Source: Ophiostoma sp. CBS 140.51 (taxonomy: Eukaryota > Ascomycota > Sordariomycetes > Ophiostomatales > Ophiostomataceae). From it: 64,000 nucleotides of DNA. Below, one piece after another: positions 23,365-33,511 of this stretch. The stretch covers positions 88,925 to 152,924 of the forward strand of contig JANSLP010000053.1 of the NCBI GenBank assembly GCA_029298735.1, given 5' to 3'. The stretch's first letter is position 1, and each line of letters starts with the position of its first letter. The position numbers were made by a program, and so were the translations under genes. The notes below the pieces were generated by a model. The model saw only the letters and a program-made list of their open reading frames with translations, did not search any database and was not told the origin of the DNA.

Positions 23365-25254
23365 ATGAATTCCTCGACAATCGGTCTTGCTGCACATCTT
23401 GCAATCGGCAATGGACGAAGCAGCGCCATGGACTCGCAACAGCAACAACCAGCACCTCCCGTGAACAGCGGCACGAAACGGGTGTTTCCCCTAACAGGCA
23501 GCGGCGCCACTGCCAATGCCAATGACAGCATGGGCTCCACTAGCGCAGCTTCACATGCAAATGTCTGCGCAAATGCAGCAAATGCAGCAAATGCCCAGAA
23601 AGAGGCAATCGCGAACGCAAACACAAACGCGGCAAAAGCGCCCCTGTTAGACACGACCAACACGATGCCCGCCAACGCGAGCGGCCTCACGCGGCGCAAG
23701 GTCAACTCTACGGCGACAACAGCGACTACAGAGAAGGACGACAACGACAGCGACGGCCCGACCGAACCGCAGCACGATGACGCCACGATCCAGCAGCTGC
23801 GCAAGGCGTTCCAGCGCAAGTATCGCCATGTTGCCGCCATCCACTCCAAGACGCAGCCATCGTGCCTGAGCCACGAGAGCACGGTGTCGCCCTCCTTTCT
23901 TGGTTTCCGCAATCTCATGGTGATTGTTTTGGTCGCTGGCAACCTGCGGCTCATGATTGAGAACATTCAAAAGTACGGCGTCCTCATCTGCGTTCGCTGC
24001 CACGACTTCCGCCAGCACGACGTCCTCCTTGGCCTTGTCCTCTTCCTCTCGATCCCCCTCCATCTTTTTGTGGCTCTGCTTATTGAGCACGGCGCTGCAC
24101 AACAGGCACAGGTCTGGCGGAAACGGACGACGGCGGCGAAGCTACATAAGAAGCAGGCAGAGGGTGGTGGCGCTGGAAACGGTGCTAAGAGCACAACAGG
24201 TGCCTCCAGCCCGACCGAAGACGAGGCTCGCCGGTTCACGGCTCTGTGGCAAGTCGTCGCCTGGCTGCACGCTATCAACATTTCGCTGGCTCTGGCCATT
24301 GCCTCCTACGTCGTCTACTTTCATATCCACCACCCGCTGGTCGGCACGCTCGTCGAGGTCCACGCGATTGTTGTCTGGCTCAAGACGGCCTCGTATGCCT
24401 TCACAAACCGCGACCTGCGCCATGCCTACCTGCACCCGTCCCGCGGCGAGCGCGAGGCTTTGCCCGCCCTGTATGCGCAGTGCCCCTACCCGCAGAACAT
24501 TACCATGGGCAACCTCATCTACTTTTGGTGGGCGCCGACGCTCGTGTACCAGCCCGCCTACCCGCGCGCGCCGGGCCCGATTCGCTGGATGTTTGTGGCC
24601 AAGCGCATGGCCGAGGTCTTTGGGTTGAGCGTGTTCATCTGGTTCTGCAGTGCCCAGTATGCGGCGCCCGTCCTGCAGAACTCGCTCACCAAGATTGCAT
24701 CGCTCGATATCTTTGCCATTCTCGAGCGTCTCCTGAAGCTGTCAACGATCTCGCTCGTCGTCTGGCTGGCCGGCTTCTTTGCCGTCTTCCAGTCGTTCCT
24801 CAACGCCATTGCCGAGATCACGCGCTTTGGCGACCGCGGCTTCTACGACGACTGGTGGAACAGCGAGAGCCTGGGAGCCTACTGGCGCACCTGGAACAAG
24901 CCCGTCTACCACTTTTTCCGGCGGCACGTCTACTCGCCGCTGCTGGGCCGTGGCTGGAGCCCGATGGCGGCGTCTCTCATGGTCTTTGTCATTTCGGCGC
25001 TGCTGCACGAGCTGGCCGTCGGTATTCCCACGCACAATATCATTGGCGTGGCCTTTTTCGGCATGCTGCTGCAGCTGCCCTTGATTTTTATGACGATGCC
25101 GCTCGAAAAGATGCACTCGGCGACGGGCCGCCTGATTGGCAACTGTACGTTTTGGATTTCGTTCACGGTGTTTGGCCAGCCGTTTGCGGCGCTCATGTAC
25201 TTTTATGCATGGCAGGCCAAGTACGGGAGTGTGAGCAAGCAGCTGGCCACGTAG
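23365..25254 (+). CDS. Diacylglycerol O-acyltransferase type 1 (MBOAT family)
   Basis: A single 629-residue exon. DGAT1 enzymes of the ER membrane use acyl-CoA and diacylglycerol to make triacylglycerol for lipid droplets; they are MBOAT proteins related to sterol acyltransferases. The first ~150 residues are an Ala/Asn/Thr-rich linker, as in other DGAT1s. Membrane helices then begin with FRNLMVIVLVAGNLRLMIENI. Signature segments include CPYPQNITMGNLIYFWWAPT, the FYDDWWNSESLGAYWRTWN motif (FYxDWWN) and the active-site His in ALLHELAVGIPTHN. The last helices run to YAWQAKYG. FYxDWWN plus the Pro/Asn-rich NITMGNLIYF loop favours DGAT1 over a sterol acyltransferase (ARE-type), but both are in one superfamily. 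Confidence 0.85.
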   Translation: MNSSTIGLAAHLAIGNGRSSAMDSQQQQPAPPVNSGTKRVFPLTGSGATANANDSMGSTSAASHANVCANAANAANAQKEAIANANTNAAKAPLLDTTNTMPANASGLTRRKVNSTATTATTEKDDNDSDGPTEPQHDDATIQQLRKAFQRKYRHVAAIHSKTQPSCLSHESTVSPSFLGFRNLMVIVLVAGNLRLMIENIQKYGVLICVRCHDFRQHDVLLGLVLFLSIPLHLFVALLIEHGAAQQAQVWRKRTTAAKLHKKQAEGGGAGNGAKSTTGASSPTEDEARRFTALWQVVAWLHAINISLALAIASYVVYFHIHHPLVGTLVEVHAIVVWLKTASYAFTNRDLRHAYLHPSRGEREALPALYAQCPYPQNITMGNLIYFWWAPTLVYQPAYPRAPGPIRWMFVAKRMAEVFGLSVFIWFCSAQYAAPVLQNSLTKIASLDIFAILERLLKLSTISLVVWLAGFFAVFQSFLNAIAEITRFGDRGFYDDWWNSESLGAYWRTWNKPVYHFFRRHVYSPLLGRGWSPMAASLMVFVISALLHELAVGIPTHNIIGVAFFGMLLQLPLIFMTMPLEKMHSATGRLIGNCTFWISFTVFGQPFAALMYFYAWQAKYGSVSKQLAT

Positions 25255-25820
25255 GGTGGCACGCCTCTCACAGTCTTTTAATTGCAATTCTTAATGGGAG
25301 GAGCGGTGCATACAGACTGCATGGAAACGGGTTCTCGGGGCAATAAGAGCACCTCTAAAAAAGGAAATTCTCGGTGAGCTTTTTCGTGTCGTACATTGGC
25401 TGTTATATGACACGAAAAAGCTCACCGTCTGCCCTGCAAGTCAAGACCCGTCCTTGGGGGCCAAGCACAGGCGCTGCACAGCCTAGCATAGGCGCTAAGC
25501 ATGTCTGCACAGGTGTGCACCGTCTGCAAGGGTGGTGGGAAAAAATCCATTTGGCATACGGGCGACTCAGATCGGCTCGTAGTATCTATGAAGTTTTTAC
25601 CTTTTACACTTACATTTATAGTCTACAAGTCAGGATCCATACATGAAGAACTTGGCAAATTCATCGAAAATACCTCGTTCGACTTGATCCAAACTTGACC
25701 GCCGTCCGTCAAGGTCTCTCAATCTCACTTTTTATAGACAAGGAATTGCAATTGCTTCTATTTTTCTTACACTCTATGTCTGCCCGTTTCATTGGGGAGA
25801 CGAAGTCTGGACAACTCACA
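25255..25820. other. Intergenic: DGAT1 3' side and UstYa-like gene promoter
   Basis: No gene is seen. It contains the perfect hairpin at 25372-25427 (own entry) and an AT-rich stretch at 25590-25650. Confidence 0.45.
25372..25427. repeat. Perfect 19-bp inverted repeat (18-nt loop)
   Basis: The left arm CGGTGAGCTTTTTCGTGTC (25372-25390) is the exact reverse complement of the right arm GACACGAAAAAGCTCACCG (25409-25427). Eighteen bases separate them. It starts 117 bases after the DGAT1 stop, so it may lie in that transcript's 3' UTR. As RNA it would form a 19-bp stem, closed by a G·U pair at the loop. The arms do not resemble any neighbouring coding sequence I can see. Confidence 0.9.
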
Positions 25821-26971
25821 ATGTCCTATCGAAGACTGGCGGATGACGAAGACAGCGAGAAACACGACAATGAGCTGTTCACAGATGATCGCAATGCACC
25901 CGTTCCAAGACGGGTATTACGGCAGTGTCAGTCGACACCTTGGCTCTACATGTTTCATATCGTGTTGATATTTGGAAACGTAGCCTTGTTTGTTGTTCTG
26001 AACTTCAAAGTGGCATCGGCGGACAACCACCCACCGATGAAAAGCTTCCCAGGTACGATGGTCGAGCTCTCTCCCCGCGAAACTCACTAGAATACGAAAC
26101 TCATCACAGTTGGCTCAAGACAACGATGTTGTTGGGTACCAATGGCAAACATGGAACCTCTCGCTGGGCTCGATTTCTCCATACACTGCACCTCCCGGGC
26201 CAGAAGTCGACGCTCGCTGGGAAGAGATAACTGCAAATCCCCGTTCAAAAGGTAAGATAATGCCGGCACTCGGCAAGTGCATGATCGAACAGACATTGGA
26301 ATGATGCTAACGTACGTTGAAATTGAGTCGATGGTCTTCTCGTTACGAAGGCGCAGCTAGATCGCTCAGGCAAAGGCCCGACATCGATTGCCTTTTCGAA
26401 TGGCAAGTATATTGCACTGCCGATTGTCTTTCATCAGCTTCACTGTCTGGTATGTCTTTTCCCCGTCAGTTTCGAAAGCAAAAAAAGCAAGAAGCAAAAA
26501 GCAAACCAGCTTGGAAAATTGTTGCTCATACGGAAGGACAATAGAACCACCTGAGGAAGATGATTTATAAGGATCATTATCTCGCCCAGCTTGAGGATGG
26601 GGGAATCCTTGAAGCTCACACGGGTAAGAGTTTATTCATACATCTCCTCTTCAATTTTTTTCTGGTCTCGTTGTCACCTATTCTTTTGTCCCGTTACTGT
26701 TGCTTACGTTTCAGCCCACTGTATCGACTCTCTTCGGTCCTCCTTGCAATGCTCGGCCGATACAAGTCTAATCATATTTCATTGGATTGCCGACTATGCC
26801 ATCCCTTGGGCTAATTTCTCCAGCACCCACATGTGTCGTGATTGGGACAAGTTACTGGATTGGGCGCATTCAGAATACGAAGAAATGGTGAGCCTTTCGA
26901 AGAATGGCCAGGGTATACGACATCCCGTTTTTGGAAATTGGCCAGTGAAGCTCCTTTCCACGTCCCTTTGA
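25821..26971 (+). CDS. UstYa-family oxidase-like protein (DUF3328)
   Basis: Five exons fit: 25821-26052, 26120-26251, 26328-26449, 26545-26623 and 26715-26971 (273 residues). The first acceptor is uncertain, since a CACAG at 26109 is out of phase. UstYa-family proteins are copper-linked oxidases known from ribosomal-peptide (dikaritin) and other secondary-metabolite clusters. Visible features are an N-terminal membrane helix (LYMFHIVLIFGNVALFVVLNF), the SPYTAPPGPEVDARWEEI segment and two HxxHC-type sites: FHQLHCL at the end of exon 3 and AHCIDSLR at the start of exon 5. CSADTSLIIFHW and the terminal HMCRDWDKLLDWA follow. No ribosomal precursor peptide or other cluster core was found nearby, so the pathway is unknown. 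Confidence 0.8.
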
Positions 26972-27627
26972 AAGAAGAAGACGTACATGTTCTAGATCGT
27001 TAAGGCTAAGAAGCGTACGATGAATTTACTGTTTTGTCCAATGTATTACAAGAGAGTTGGTCGTCTGAGCATGCACTGCATCGGCATAAAGCGTGAAACA
27101 CTGTTCTGTTATGCCGTTTACTTTTCCAGGGCATTGTTTTCGTTCGTAGAGAACGCTGTTCATCCTGAAGTTGCCCATCCCCATGATGTACAATCCCCGT
27201 CCAGATCCAGGAAGAACACTGGACAAGACGACGTGAAGCGTCCTGTGAGGTCTGTTGCTGTGTGACCCGTCACGTGCTAAACTCCCTGTCTGCTTCCTAT
27301 CCATTGCCACGAAAGTTTATCTTGTTATGTTGCTCTGGCCAATGGGGCCGTTTCTTGTCATATCGAACTGCCCGAACTGTACAATAGCCCACGACGTCCA
27401 ATAACAGCCGGTGGCATGCTATGTTTTATGGCGCGGGGTCGTGAATTTGTCTGCTGCTGTGCCGCAGACGTGGCGTCAAATACTTAAATACTTGACTGGG
27501 AGGATGTCCGGCAAGAAATGCCTGGTAGCGAGCAATACTTTTTTTGAGGAAGCTACGTCGTACATCATTCATATATACTTCTCCGGTACACGCGTTCGAT
27601 TCAAACTAGACGTTGGATATCACGGTT
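26972..27627. promoter_or_regulatory. Intergenic: promoter of the alpha/beta hydrolase gene
   Basis: No gene is seen. The stretch contains a CACGTG-type core in GTCACGTGCTAA (about 27270) but no other motif I would defend. Confidence 0.35.
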
Positions 27628-28911
27628 ATGGCATCGACGAGCGGGTTCCTCGACGACCCGAGGTTTAGTCAAACGTTCGAGATACCTCCGAATCCAGCAG
27701 AGGGACGGGCCAGCCCTTTTCGGGTCAAATATGCCGACTATGGCTATCGCAACGAGGCCCATCCCGAAGAGGAGAATGTTTTTCTCTTTTTCAGCTCGAT
27801 GGTTGGTTCTCGCCTGGTCCACGTTGCCAAGGATGAGATTGCCAAAAAGCATAAAGTTCGCATCCTGAACCCGGACCGCCCTGGCTTTGGGGGCACCGAC
27901 GGCATCGAGGTGGAGCAAGTCATGGAGACTTGGCGAGGTACATGAATAATAATCACTTCACGCCTAGTTTAGTCGTCGTCTACTTTGCCGTATTTACATT
28001 CACAGAAACAATTGTAGCGCTGCTCAAGCATCTCCGGATCAGCTACGTTTCCGTCGGTTGCCATAGCGGCGGAACGATCTTTGCCCTGGATCTTCTCCTC
28101 CACCATCCCGAGGTGATGGACCCCAACAAGAAGGCATTCCTTGCGATTGGCGCACCGTGGATCCTACCCTCGCACACAAGCTCGACAATGATGGCGGCCG
28201 TACAGTCTCTCCCCTCGGGCATACTCAAACACACCGACAAGGTGGCGCGACTCATCAACAACCACATCGGTCCCACCGTGGGCTTCTGCTTTTGGCTCGG
28301 CTCGGCTGTTGTCGCAAAAGTCACGCCAAAGACGTCACGGAAACGACTTACAAAGGCAGACAGTAAAGAGAGTAATCCCGCGGAAATGGAAAGGGAGGGC
28401 GCCAAGCTCGAAGACGACCTGTGGCCGAAGATTATTCAGCGAATATACGCCGAAGGTGTCCAGGGGATCTCGTCCGATGCATTGCTGTTCCTCCAAAAAC
28501 CAAAAGGAACGAATGCCCAGTCCAACTCCGGGTGGGGCGACTGGGGTGACTACGATGCCCTTGTGCCGCGCCTGGCAGAGACTCTTCGCGCGTCGGGGAG
28601 ACGACTACTTGTTGAGGTGTTCTATGCAGAGGACGATGCATTGATCGGCGGCGGGGGCACAAAAGGCCCGCAGGTGAGTTGTTTCCTTGCGACGTGACAG
28701 AAACCTCGTCCTTGCGTTTACTAACGTGTTTTACATTTACATTTAGTGGTTTGATCAGTGCTGGGAGGCTGCGAAGCGAGACCATACTATTGACTACGGA
28801 AGCACGATCGTAAAAGGTGCAGATCATGATGGGATATGGAGCTTGCGATGGGAGGCTGTGAAGAATGTGTTTGAGTTGATTGGTTCATCCGGGGAGGAAA
28901 CAGGGTCATAG
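27628..28911 (+). CDS. Alpha/beta hydrolase, substrate unknown
   Basis: Exons 27628-27937, 28006-28673 and 28747-28911 give 380 residues. The fold is recognisable from an early strand (EENVFLFFSSMVGSR), VRILNPDRPGFGGTD (a typical oxyanion-region PDRPGFG) and the nucleophile elbow VGCHSGGTIFALDLL, with Ser in CHSGG. The acid is probably in EVFYAEDDALIG and the His in GADHDGIWSLRWE. A ~120-residue middle insertion is helical and charged (cap region). It follows the UstYa-like gene in the same direction with a 656-base gap, so a shared pathway is possible but unproven. Its 3' end directly abuts a Copia Gag relic on the other strand. Esterase, lipase or lyase roles cannot be told apart. Confidence 0.8.
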
Positions 28912-29103
28912 ATATCTTACTTGGGCCTCAGTATTAAAATAACCTCGTCGAGCTCTGAGTACGGCAGGGCCTTTAACGAATTCAATGGTGCCATGGTCGA
29001 TACATGCGGACTTAAGCATCGTGTACCAGTTCGTGTAGTTGGTCCTCGTTAACTTCGGGACGAAGTAGCCCGTCTGGTACGGGTGGGGTGTCTGGGAGTC
29101 CAT
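28906..29103 (-). mobile_element. Ty1/Copia-type Gag fragment (relic)
   Basis: A minus-strand frame (65 codons) from ATG 29103 to a TGA at 28906 reads MDSQTPHPYQTGYFVPKL, then TRTNYTNWYTMLKSACIDHG. That last segment has the L-TR-NY-NW pattern that begins Gag polyproteins of Copia-type retrotransposons. It is only the N-terminal end; no protease, integrase or reverse transcriptase frame and no clear LTR pair was found nearby. It overlaps the last six bases of the hydrolase gene, which marks the truncation point. I read it as a degraded insertion. Confidence 0.5.
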
Positions 29104-29553
29104 GGCGTCGAGAAGTCGTGATGTTCCGGCTCACAGGTAGGTCGGAATAGGGGTAAATGTGCTGGTCGTACGCGAATCCACCGCGCACCCGCAAAAAAGG
29201 GTCGTTTTTGGACGTAAAATGGTTCTTTTTACTTGCAAAATAGCGATGAATGCAAGGATGCACACAGCAACTTGATAAACGGAAAGCTCGAGGCGCGAAA
29301 GGGGTCATAACCTGTTGGGCAATGTGCATGACATTCTATGGAATAGACAAGTCAGGCCTCTCAGGGGCAGGACCACCTATCTCGAGCCCATCACGTGACG
29401 CACATTTTATAAATATGGTGGGAAATGGAAATAATACAGTTGACCAACAACAGTGGTCCTTCCTAAACAATGGTATCCTTGAACAAACAACTTAGGACGC
29501 TCCGCGTCGCCAACAATGCTTCGTCAACTCATACACTCGCACTCTGTGTTCGT
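29104..29553. other. Intergenic between Copia relic and STE14 3' end
   Basis: No gene is seen. Part of it may be untranslated or LTR-derived DNA of the Gag relic, since it lies on its 5' side, but I could not find repeat ends. Confidence 0.35.
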
Positions 29554-30558
29554 TTAAAGAAACGGAATTTTTGTGCCCACCCGCTTTCTGTACTGCACGT
29601 AGTCGTCCCCGAAAAACCGCACAAGCAGCGTCTCCTCATGCCGGATCCGCATCGAGAAGAACCGCCACAGCACCGCCGTGTAGCCAGCCAGGCACATGAC
29701 GTTGCCCAGCACGAGCTGTGTGCCCAGCGCCCACCAAAAGAAGCCAAAATAGCTCGGGTGACGGAACAAGGCGTAGACGCCGTCCGTCACCAGCGCATGG
29801 CTCGTCGCCTTCTTGTGCTGGATGGTGTGGTTGAAGCTGCGGCCGGCCTGGACCATGGCGGCGGTGCGCACACTCTGGCCAATAGCAACCACTAGGAAGC
29901 CGGCCATCACGACGGCGGTCCTGGGAATGGTGAACGGGAGGTACGACCAGACGTCGACGTTGCGCAACAGAGTGTACCGCACCAGACACTCCATCGACGC
30001 CGCCAGGTGGGCAATGGCATAGGCCGGCCAGTTGGCCGTCAACAGAAACGAATCGATACTGGTGGCCTGGGTGTTGTACCGCGCCGTCGTCCAGAACTCG
30101 AGGAAGTGAAAGGTAGAGAGGGCGGCCAAAAAGAAGGGGAGGCGCCAGAGGGGGGACAACAAGTCAATACCGGTGGTGCCTGGGAACAGACGGGGCAAGA
30201 GAGCAAGGAGAGTGCCCAAAAACACGCCGACAACGAGGGCGGCACCGAGACAAAAGGCGCGTAGGGCGATGCCGGCCAACGACCGTTTTTGGCCCGGGTA
30301 GGAGGCGGCGTCGGGCGGGAACCCTGTGGTCGGCGTCTCTGGGGATCCGATGCCGGGAGGTGGGACGGCGTTACTTGACTGGCCATTGTGATGGGATCCC
30401 AAGGAAGCCGATGAGGCAGTCGAGGCAGTTGAGATGGGACTGCAAAAGATGTTAGACGTGAGAGTTCAAAAAGGGGGCATGAGAAAGCAGAAATCTCACC
30501 TTGGCCGTCTCAATGTTGCGCCATTCGCACTGATATCGATACCCGTGGAGGACTCCAT
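29554..30558 (-). CDS. STE14: Protein-S-isoprenylcysteine O-methyltransferase (Ste14/ICMT)
   Basis: Exons 30500-30558 and 29554-30439 (intron ~60 nt) give 314 residues. ICMT is an ER-membrane enzyme that methylates the C-terminal prenylcysteine of CaaX proteins such as a-factor-type pheromones and Ras. Hydrophobic segments begin with IALRAFCLGAALVVGVFLGTL. The C-terminal ICMT domain includes IQHKKATSHALVTDGVYALFRHPSYFGFF (RHPSYxGF, the SAM-pocket signature) and MRIRHEETLLVRFFGDDY (HEE). The last residues are VGTKIPFL. The N-terminal ~60 residues are low-complexity Ser/Pro. Order and length match the family; nothing looks broken. Confidence 0.92.
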
Positions 30559-31729
30559 GGTGAGGGAAGAGAGGTGAAGGGGGGGGGAATGAGAGGAGAG
30601 GCTGAAGAGGCTCAAGAATGAGATATGACGAAATAAGAATGAGTGAAGCTGTATTTCGTTTCTGAAGACCTTGTCGAGTCTGAGACAGAACAGACGGGAG
30701 AACAGACGGGAAAGCAGCCCTTTTATTCACCAGCTGGGGTGGTCGTGCACGTAAATTGTGACTCTCTCTGCTTGCACCCTGCCCCTTTTGGCGTTGCTAT
30801 TGTTGCTATTGTTCTCAACCTGTCAATGCAGAATGTTGTGTTGGTTGTTGGTTGTTGGTTGTTGGTTCTTGGTTCTAACATTTGTTTGAAAGAGATCGAT
30901 CGCGACTTGAAAGCGCGCTGCCCACGCTAAAATTTTGGAGCAAAAGCTTCCACCTGCTGCTTTCGGAGAAGAACAGAACGTGGCGCTAAAACGGTCAGCT
31001 AAGGGTCGCTCTGCCGCGCCTGGCCGGCGTCTTACCTAATAAATGCAACCCTCCAGAGAGAGACAGTTGTCAACTCGAACCCGATCAATTCGTGTCGATG
31101 CAGATTGTGATGTCCTAGAAATCGTTGAACGACTATTTTTATATTTATTTATTTAAGTTGACATACTAGTTTAACATGACGGCGACTACCGAACCAGATG
31201 CCATGTTCTGTGTGGTCTGGCACGATCTGGCTCGCCGCCGAGATTTACCCGCCAAACAGCGCTGAATGACACTGAAACCCACTGACGACGTATGCCAAGT
31301 GATGCGCTAGAGTCGCTGCACTCTAGTTGTCTTCATACAGTATGGGGGTTCCACTTGGACAACCCCTCCGGTCTGCACCAATTGACCGCAAATGTCCCAA
31401 TTGTTCCAGCTCCTTCTTGGAATACGGGCAACGCCCAGCACTGCCTTCGCGGGTTAATTACGACCTGCCCCCGTTGCGTTGACAAACGCCAAACGCCGTT
31501 ACAACCTGACGGCGTGATTCTTGCCTTTCTTGGCCGAAAGCTCCGCACTTGCACTGGACACGTTAACACGACAAGACAAGTTGGAAATCACGACAGCGTC
31601 AGAACAGGAAATACGACACATATAAAGGACGTTCTGCCCAACAAGGTAGCCGTGTCAATTGTAATTGTATTGTACATATCATTACACTCTTTATACACAC
31701 TCTTTTTTTGACGCTCCCTCGCTCTCAAT
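30559..31729. promoter_or_regulatory. Divergent promoter of STE14 and the acetyltransferase gene
   Basis: No gene is supported. It contains the seven-base minisatellite at 30841-30875 and a TATA-like stretch just before 31730 (ACATATAAAGG at 31617-31627). A 29-codon frame at 31177 is too short to call. Confidence 0.4.
30841..30875. repeat. Seven-base tandem repeat (TTGGTTG/TTGGTTC, five copies)
   Basis: Three copies of TTGGTTG are followed by two of TTGGTTC without gaps. The run is about 280 bases upstream of the STE14 start, on its promoter side. It is a candidate length-variable locus. Confidence 0.85.
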
Positions 31730-32422
31730 ATGGCCGCCCCCACCAACACCGCTCCTGTGCCGGCCGAGTCGGTTCCCACAAAGATTCCCTCCACACCCGA
31801 AGAGCTTAAGGAGAACCGCCGCCGCATGCTCGAGGGCGAACTCTACTTTGCCTTCACGCCCGACCTCATTGCCGAGCGCCGTCGCTGCGCCCAGGCCTGC
31901 CACCTCTTCAACCAGGCACAGCGCGATGCACCCCGCCGCGACCTGGTCGCGCTTTGGAAGAAGCTGATTATGGACGACAAGCCGCAGCCGCCGCAGGCCG
32001 ACACGCCCGAAGCCGACGAGGCCCTGTTTGGGGACGAACCATGGGTCGAGCTGCCGCTGCGGGCCGACTATGGCTACAACATTATGCTGGGCGAGGGCGT
32101 CTATGTCAATGCCAACAGCACATGGATCGACACGTCGCCCATCCGCGTGGGCGCACGCACGCTGATTGGCCCCAACTGCTCCTTTTATAGCGGTGGCCAC
32201 CCGCTGGACGGTGCCGTGCGGAACGGCATCAAGGGTCCCGAGTCGGGCAAGCCCATTGTTATTGGCGAGGACTGCTGGCTTGGCGGCAATGTGACGGTGG
32301 TGCCTGGTGTGACGATTGGTGCGGGCTCGACGGTCGGCGCGGGCAGTGTCGTGACCAAGGATGTGCCGCCGCGGGTGATCGTCGCTGGTAATCCTGCGCG
32401 AGTGATCCGGAAGTTGGACTGA
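31730..32422 (+). CDS. Hexapeptide-repeat sugar O-acetyltransferase (LacA/Maa-like)
   Basis: A single 230-residue exon. Proteins of the LacA/NodL/Maa type transfer acetyl from acetyl-CoA to a sugar hydroxyl and fold as a left-handed beta-helix trimer. An N-terminal Mac domain is visible (LKENRRRMLEGELYFAF, then RRRCAQACHLFNQAQ). The hexapeptide core follows with GEGVYVNANSTWIDTSPIRV and the catalytic His in FYSGGHPLDG. The last turns, GGNVTVVPGVTIGAGSTVGA and then GNPARVI, bind CoA. The acceptor sugar is not readable. The gene is divergent from STE14 and convergent to the TMEM170-like gene, 116 bases away. Confidence 0.9.
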   Translation: MAAPTNTAPVPAESVPTKIPSTPEELKENRRRMLEGELYFAFTPDLIAERRRCAQACHLFNQAQRDAPRRDLVALWKKLIMDDKPQPPQADTPEADEALFGDEPWVELPLRADYGYNIMLGEGVYVNANSTWIDTSPIRVGARTLIGPNCSFYSGGHPLDGAVRNGIKGPESGKPIVIGEDCWLGGNVTVVPGVTIGAGSTVGAGSVVTKDVPPRVIVAGNPARVIRKLD

Positions 32423-32538
32423 ACACCGCAAGGGGACTCGGTAGAAAGGATGGTCGAGGAGAACGTCGACAGTCGCATCGTAATCGATAGATCGATAATA
32501 GAAAGCCTGTTTTTTTTTGTTCTTTGCACTTTGCTCGC

Positions 32539-33086
32539 TCACAATCCGCCCTGTATACTAAACGACGAGATGACAATGACGAGCAGGTTCGCCCAGCCCC
32601 AGATGAAGGGGATCCACGTCGACATCCAGAATGGGCCGGCAAGGTAGGCTGCGCCAATACTAAGGGAGGAGCGTTAGCGACGACCGCACCCTGCGTAGCA
32701 GGTAATCGTAATTCATGACGGTGCCCGACTCACATTAAGCCCACAAAGCTTCCCGCAAACAAAGCCTCGACACCCGCAACCACAGTGTACACGACCGGAA
32801 TCGTCCACAGGTACCGCCAGTACTCGGGGCGGCCCGAGTAGATGAGCTGCATCGCCAGCGCAATCGCTGCCGCGCCCATGTGGAAGATGGCGTACAGAAT
32901 CATGGTCCATAGCAGCGTGAAGCGCCAAATATCGTACAGATAATACAAACTGCCGTGCAAAGTTGGTGTCTGTGGCGGCCAGTAGAGGCCCGGAAAGGCC
33001 GGTGTCTTGTAGCCCGGCGGCGCCTGGCTGAAGGCGGCATAGGACGTGCCAAAAGCCGCGCGAGCGGTCGTTGTCGAGGACGACAT
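32539..33086 (-). CDS. Small four-helix membrane protein, TMEM170-like
   Basis: Exons 32734-33086 and 32539-32659 give 157 residues. Four hydrophobic segments are predicted: WRFTLLWTMILYAIFHMGAA, LWTIPVVYTVVAGVEALFAG, and in the second exon IGAAYLAGPFWMSTW and WANLLVIVISSFSI. The N-terminal ~45 residues are hydrophilic with LYWPPQTPTLHGSLYYLYD. The layout (W-phi-phi-x4-F-H-x-G-A then Gly-rich helices) resembles the TMEM170 family, thought to shape ER and nuclear-envelope membranes. Similarity is by eye only. The start is the MSSSTTTARA methionine; the intron is about 74 nt. Confidence 0.65.
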
Positions 33087-33511
33087 GGTGACAGGTCAAG
33101 GAGGTTGTGGCGGTCGCATTGTTGGATGGAGTTCGTCGGTGATGGATAATGTCAGACGATTGTTTGTTTTGTTGTCGCTGGATGCACCTGCCAATTCCCC
33201 CTGTAGTAATTTGCGATGACGCGCCTGCCTTTGAGAGCTAATCCGTGCTGGGCGGGCTTACGTAATTTTTCTGGGCATAACAAGGGGTATTAAACTGACA
33301 AAACAACAGCACCCAGAGGACATTCAAATGGGCAAATCTTTATTTAATTCTAGTAAATAATTATGTAAAACTTTTTAAATAATAGAACACAACGACATAT
33401 AAAGTTTTCTTATTTTTTCTGACTTGAATTGGTGCATCTGAATAGACTTGAAGATGATGTTGACAGTGTGATATGTGCACGCAACGCTACTTCCTCACCA
33501 ACTTCCACCTC
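33087..33511. other. Intergenic: TMEM170-like gene promoter and SDR 3' end
   Basis: A 425-base stretch, AT-rich after 33300. It marks the edge between the mixed region and the metabolic gene block. No gene is seen. Confidence 0.4.
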
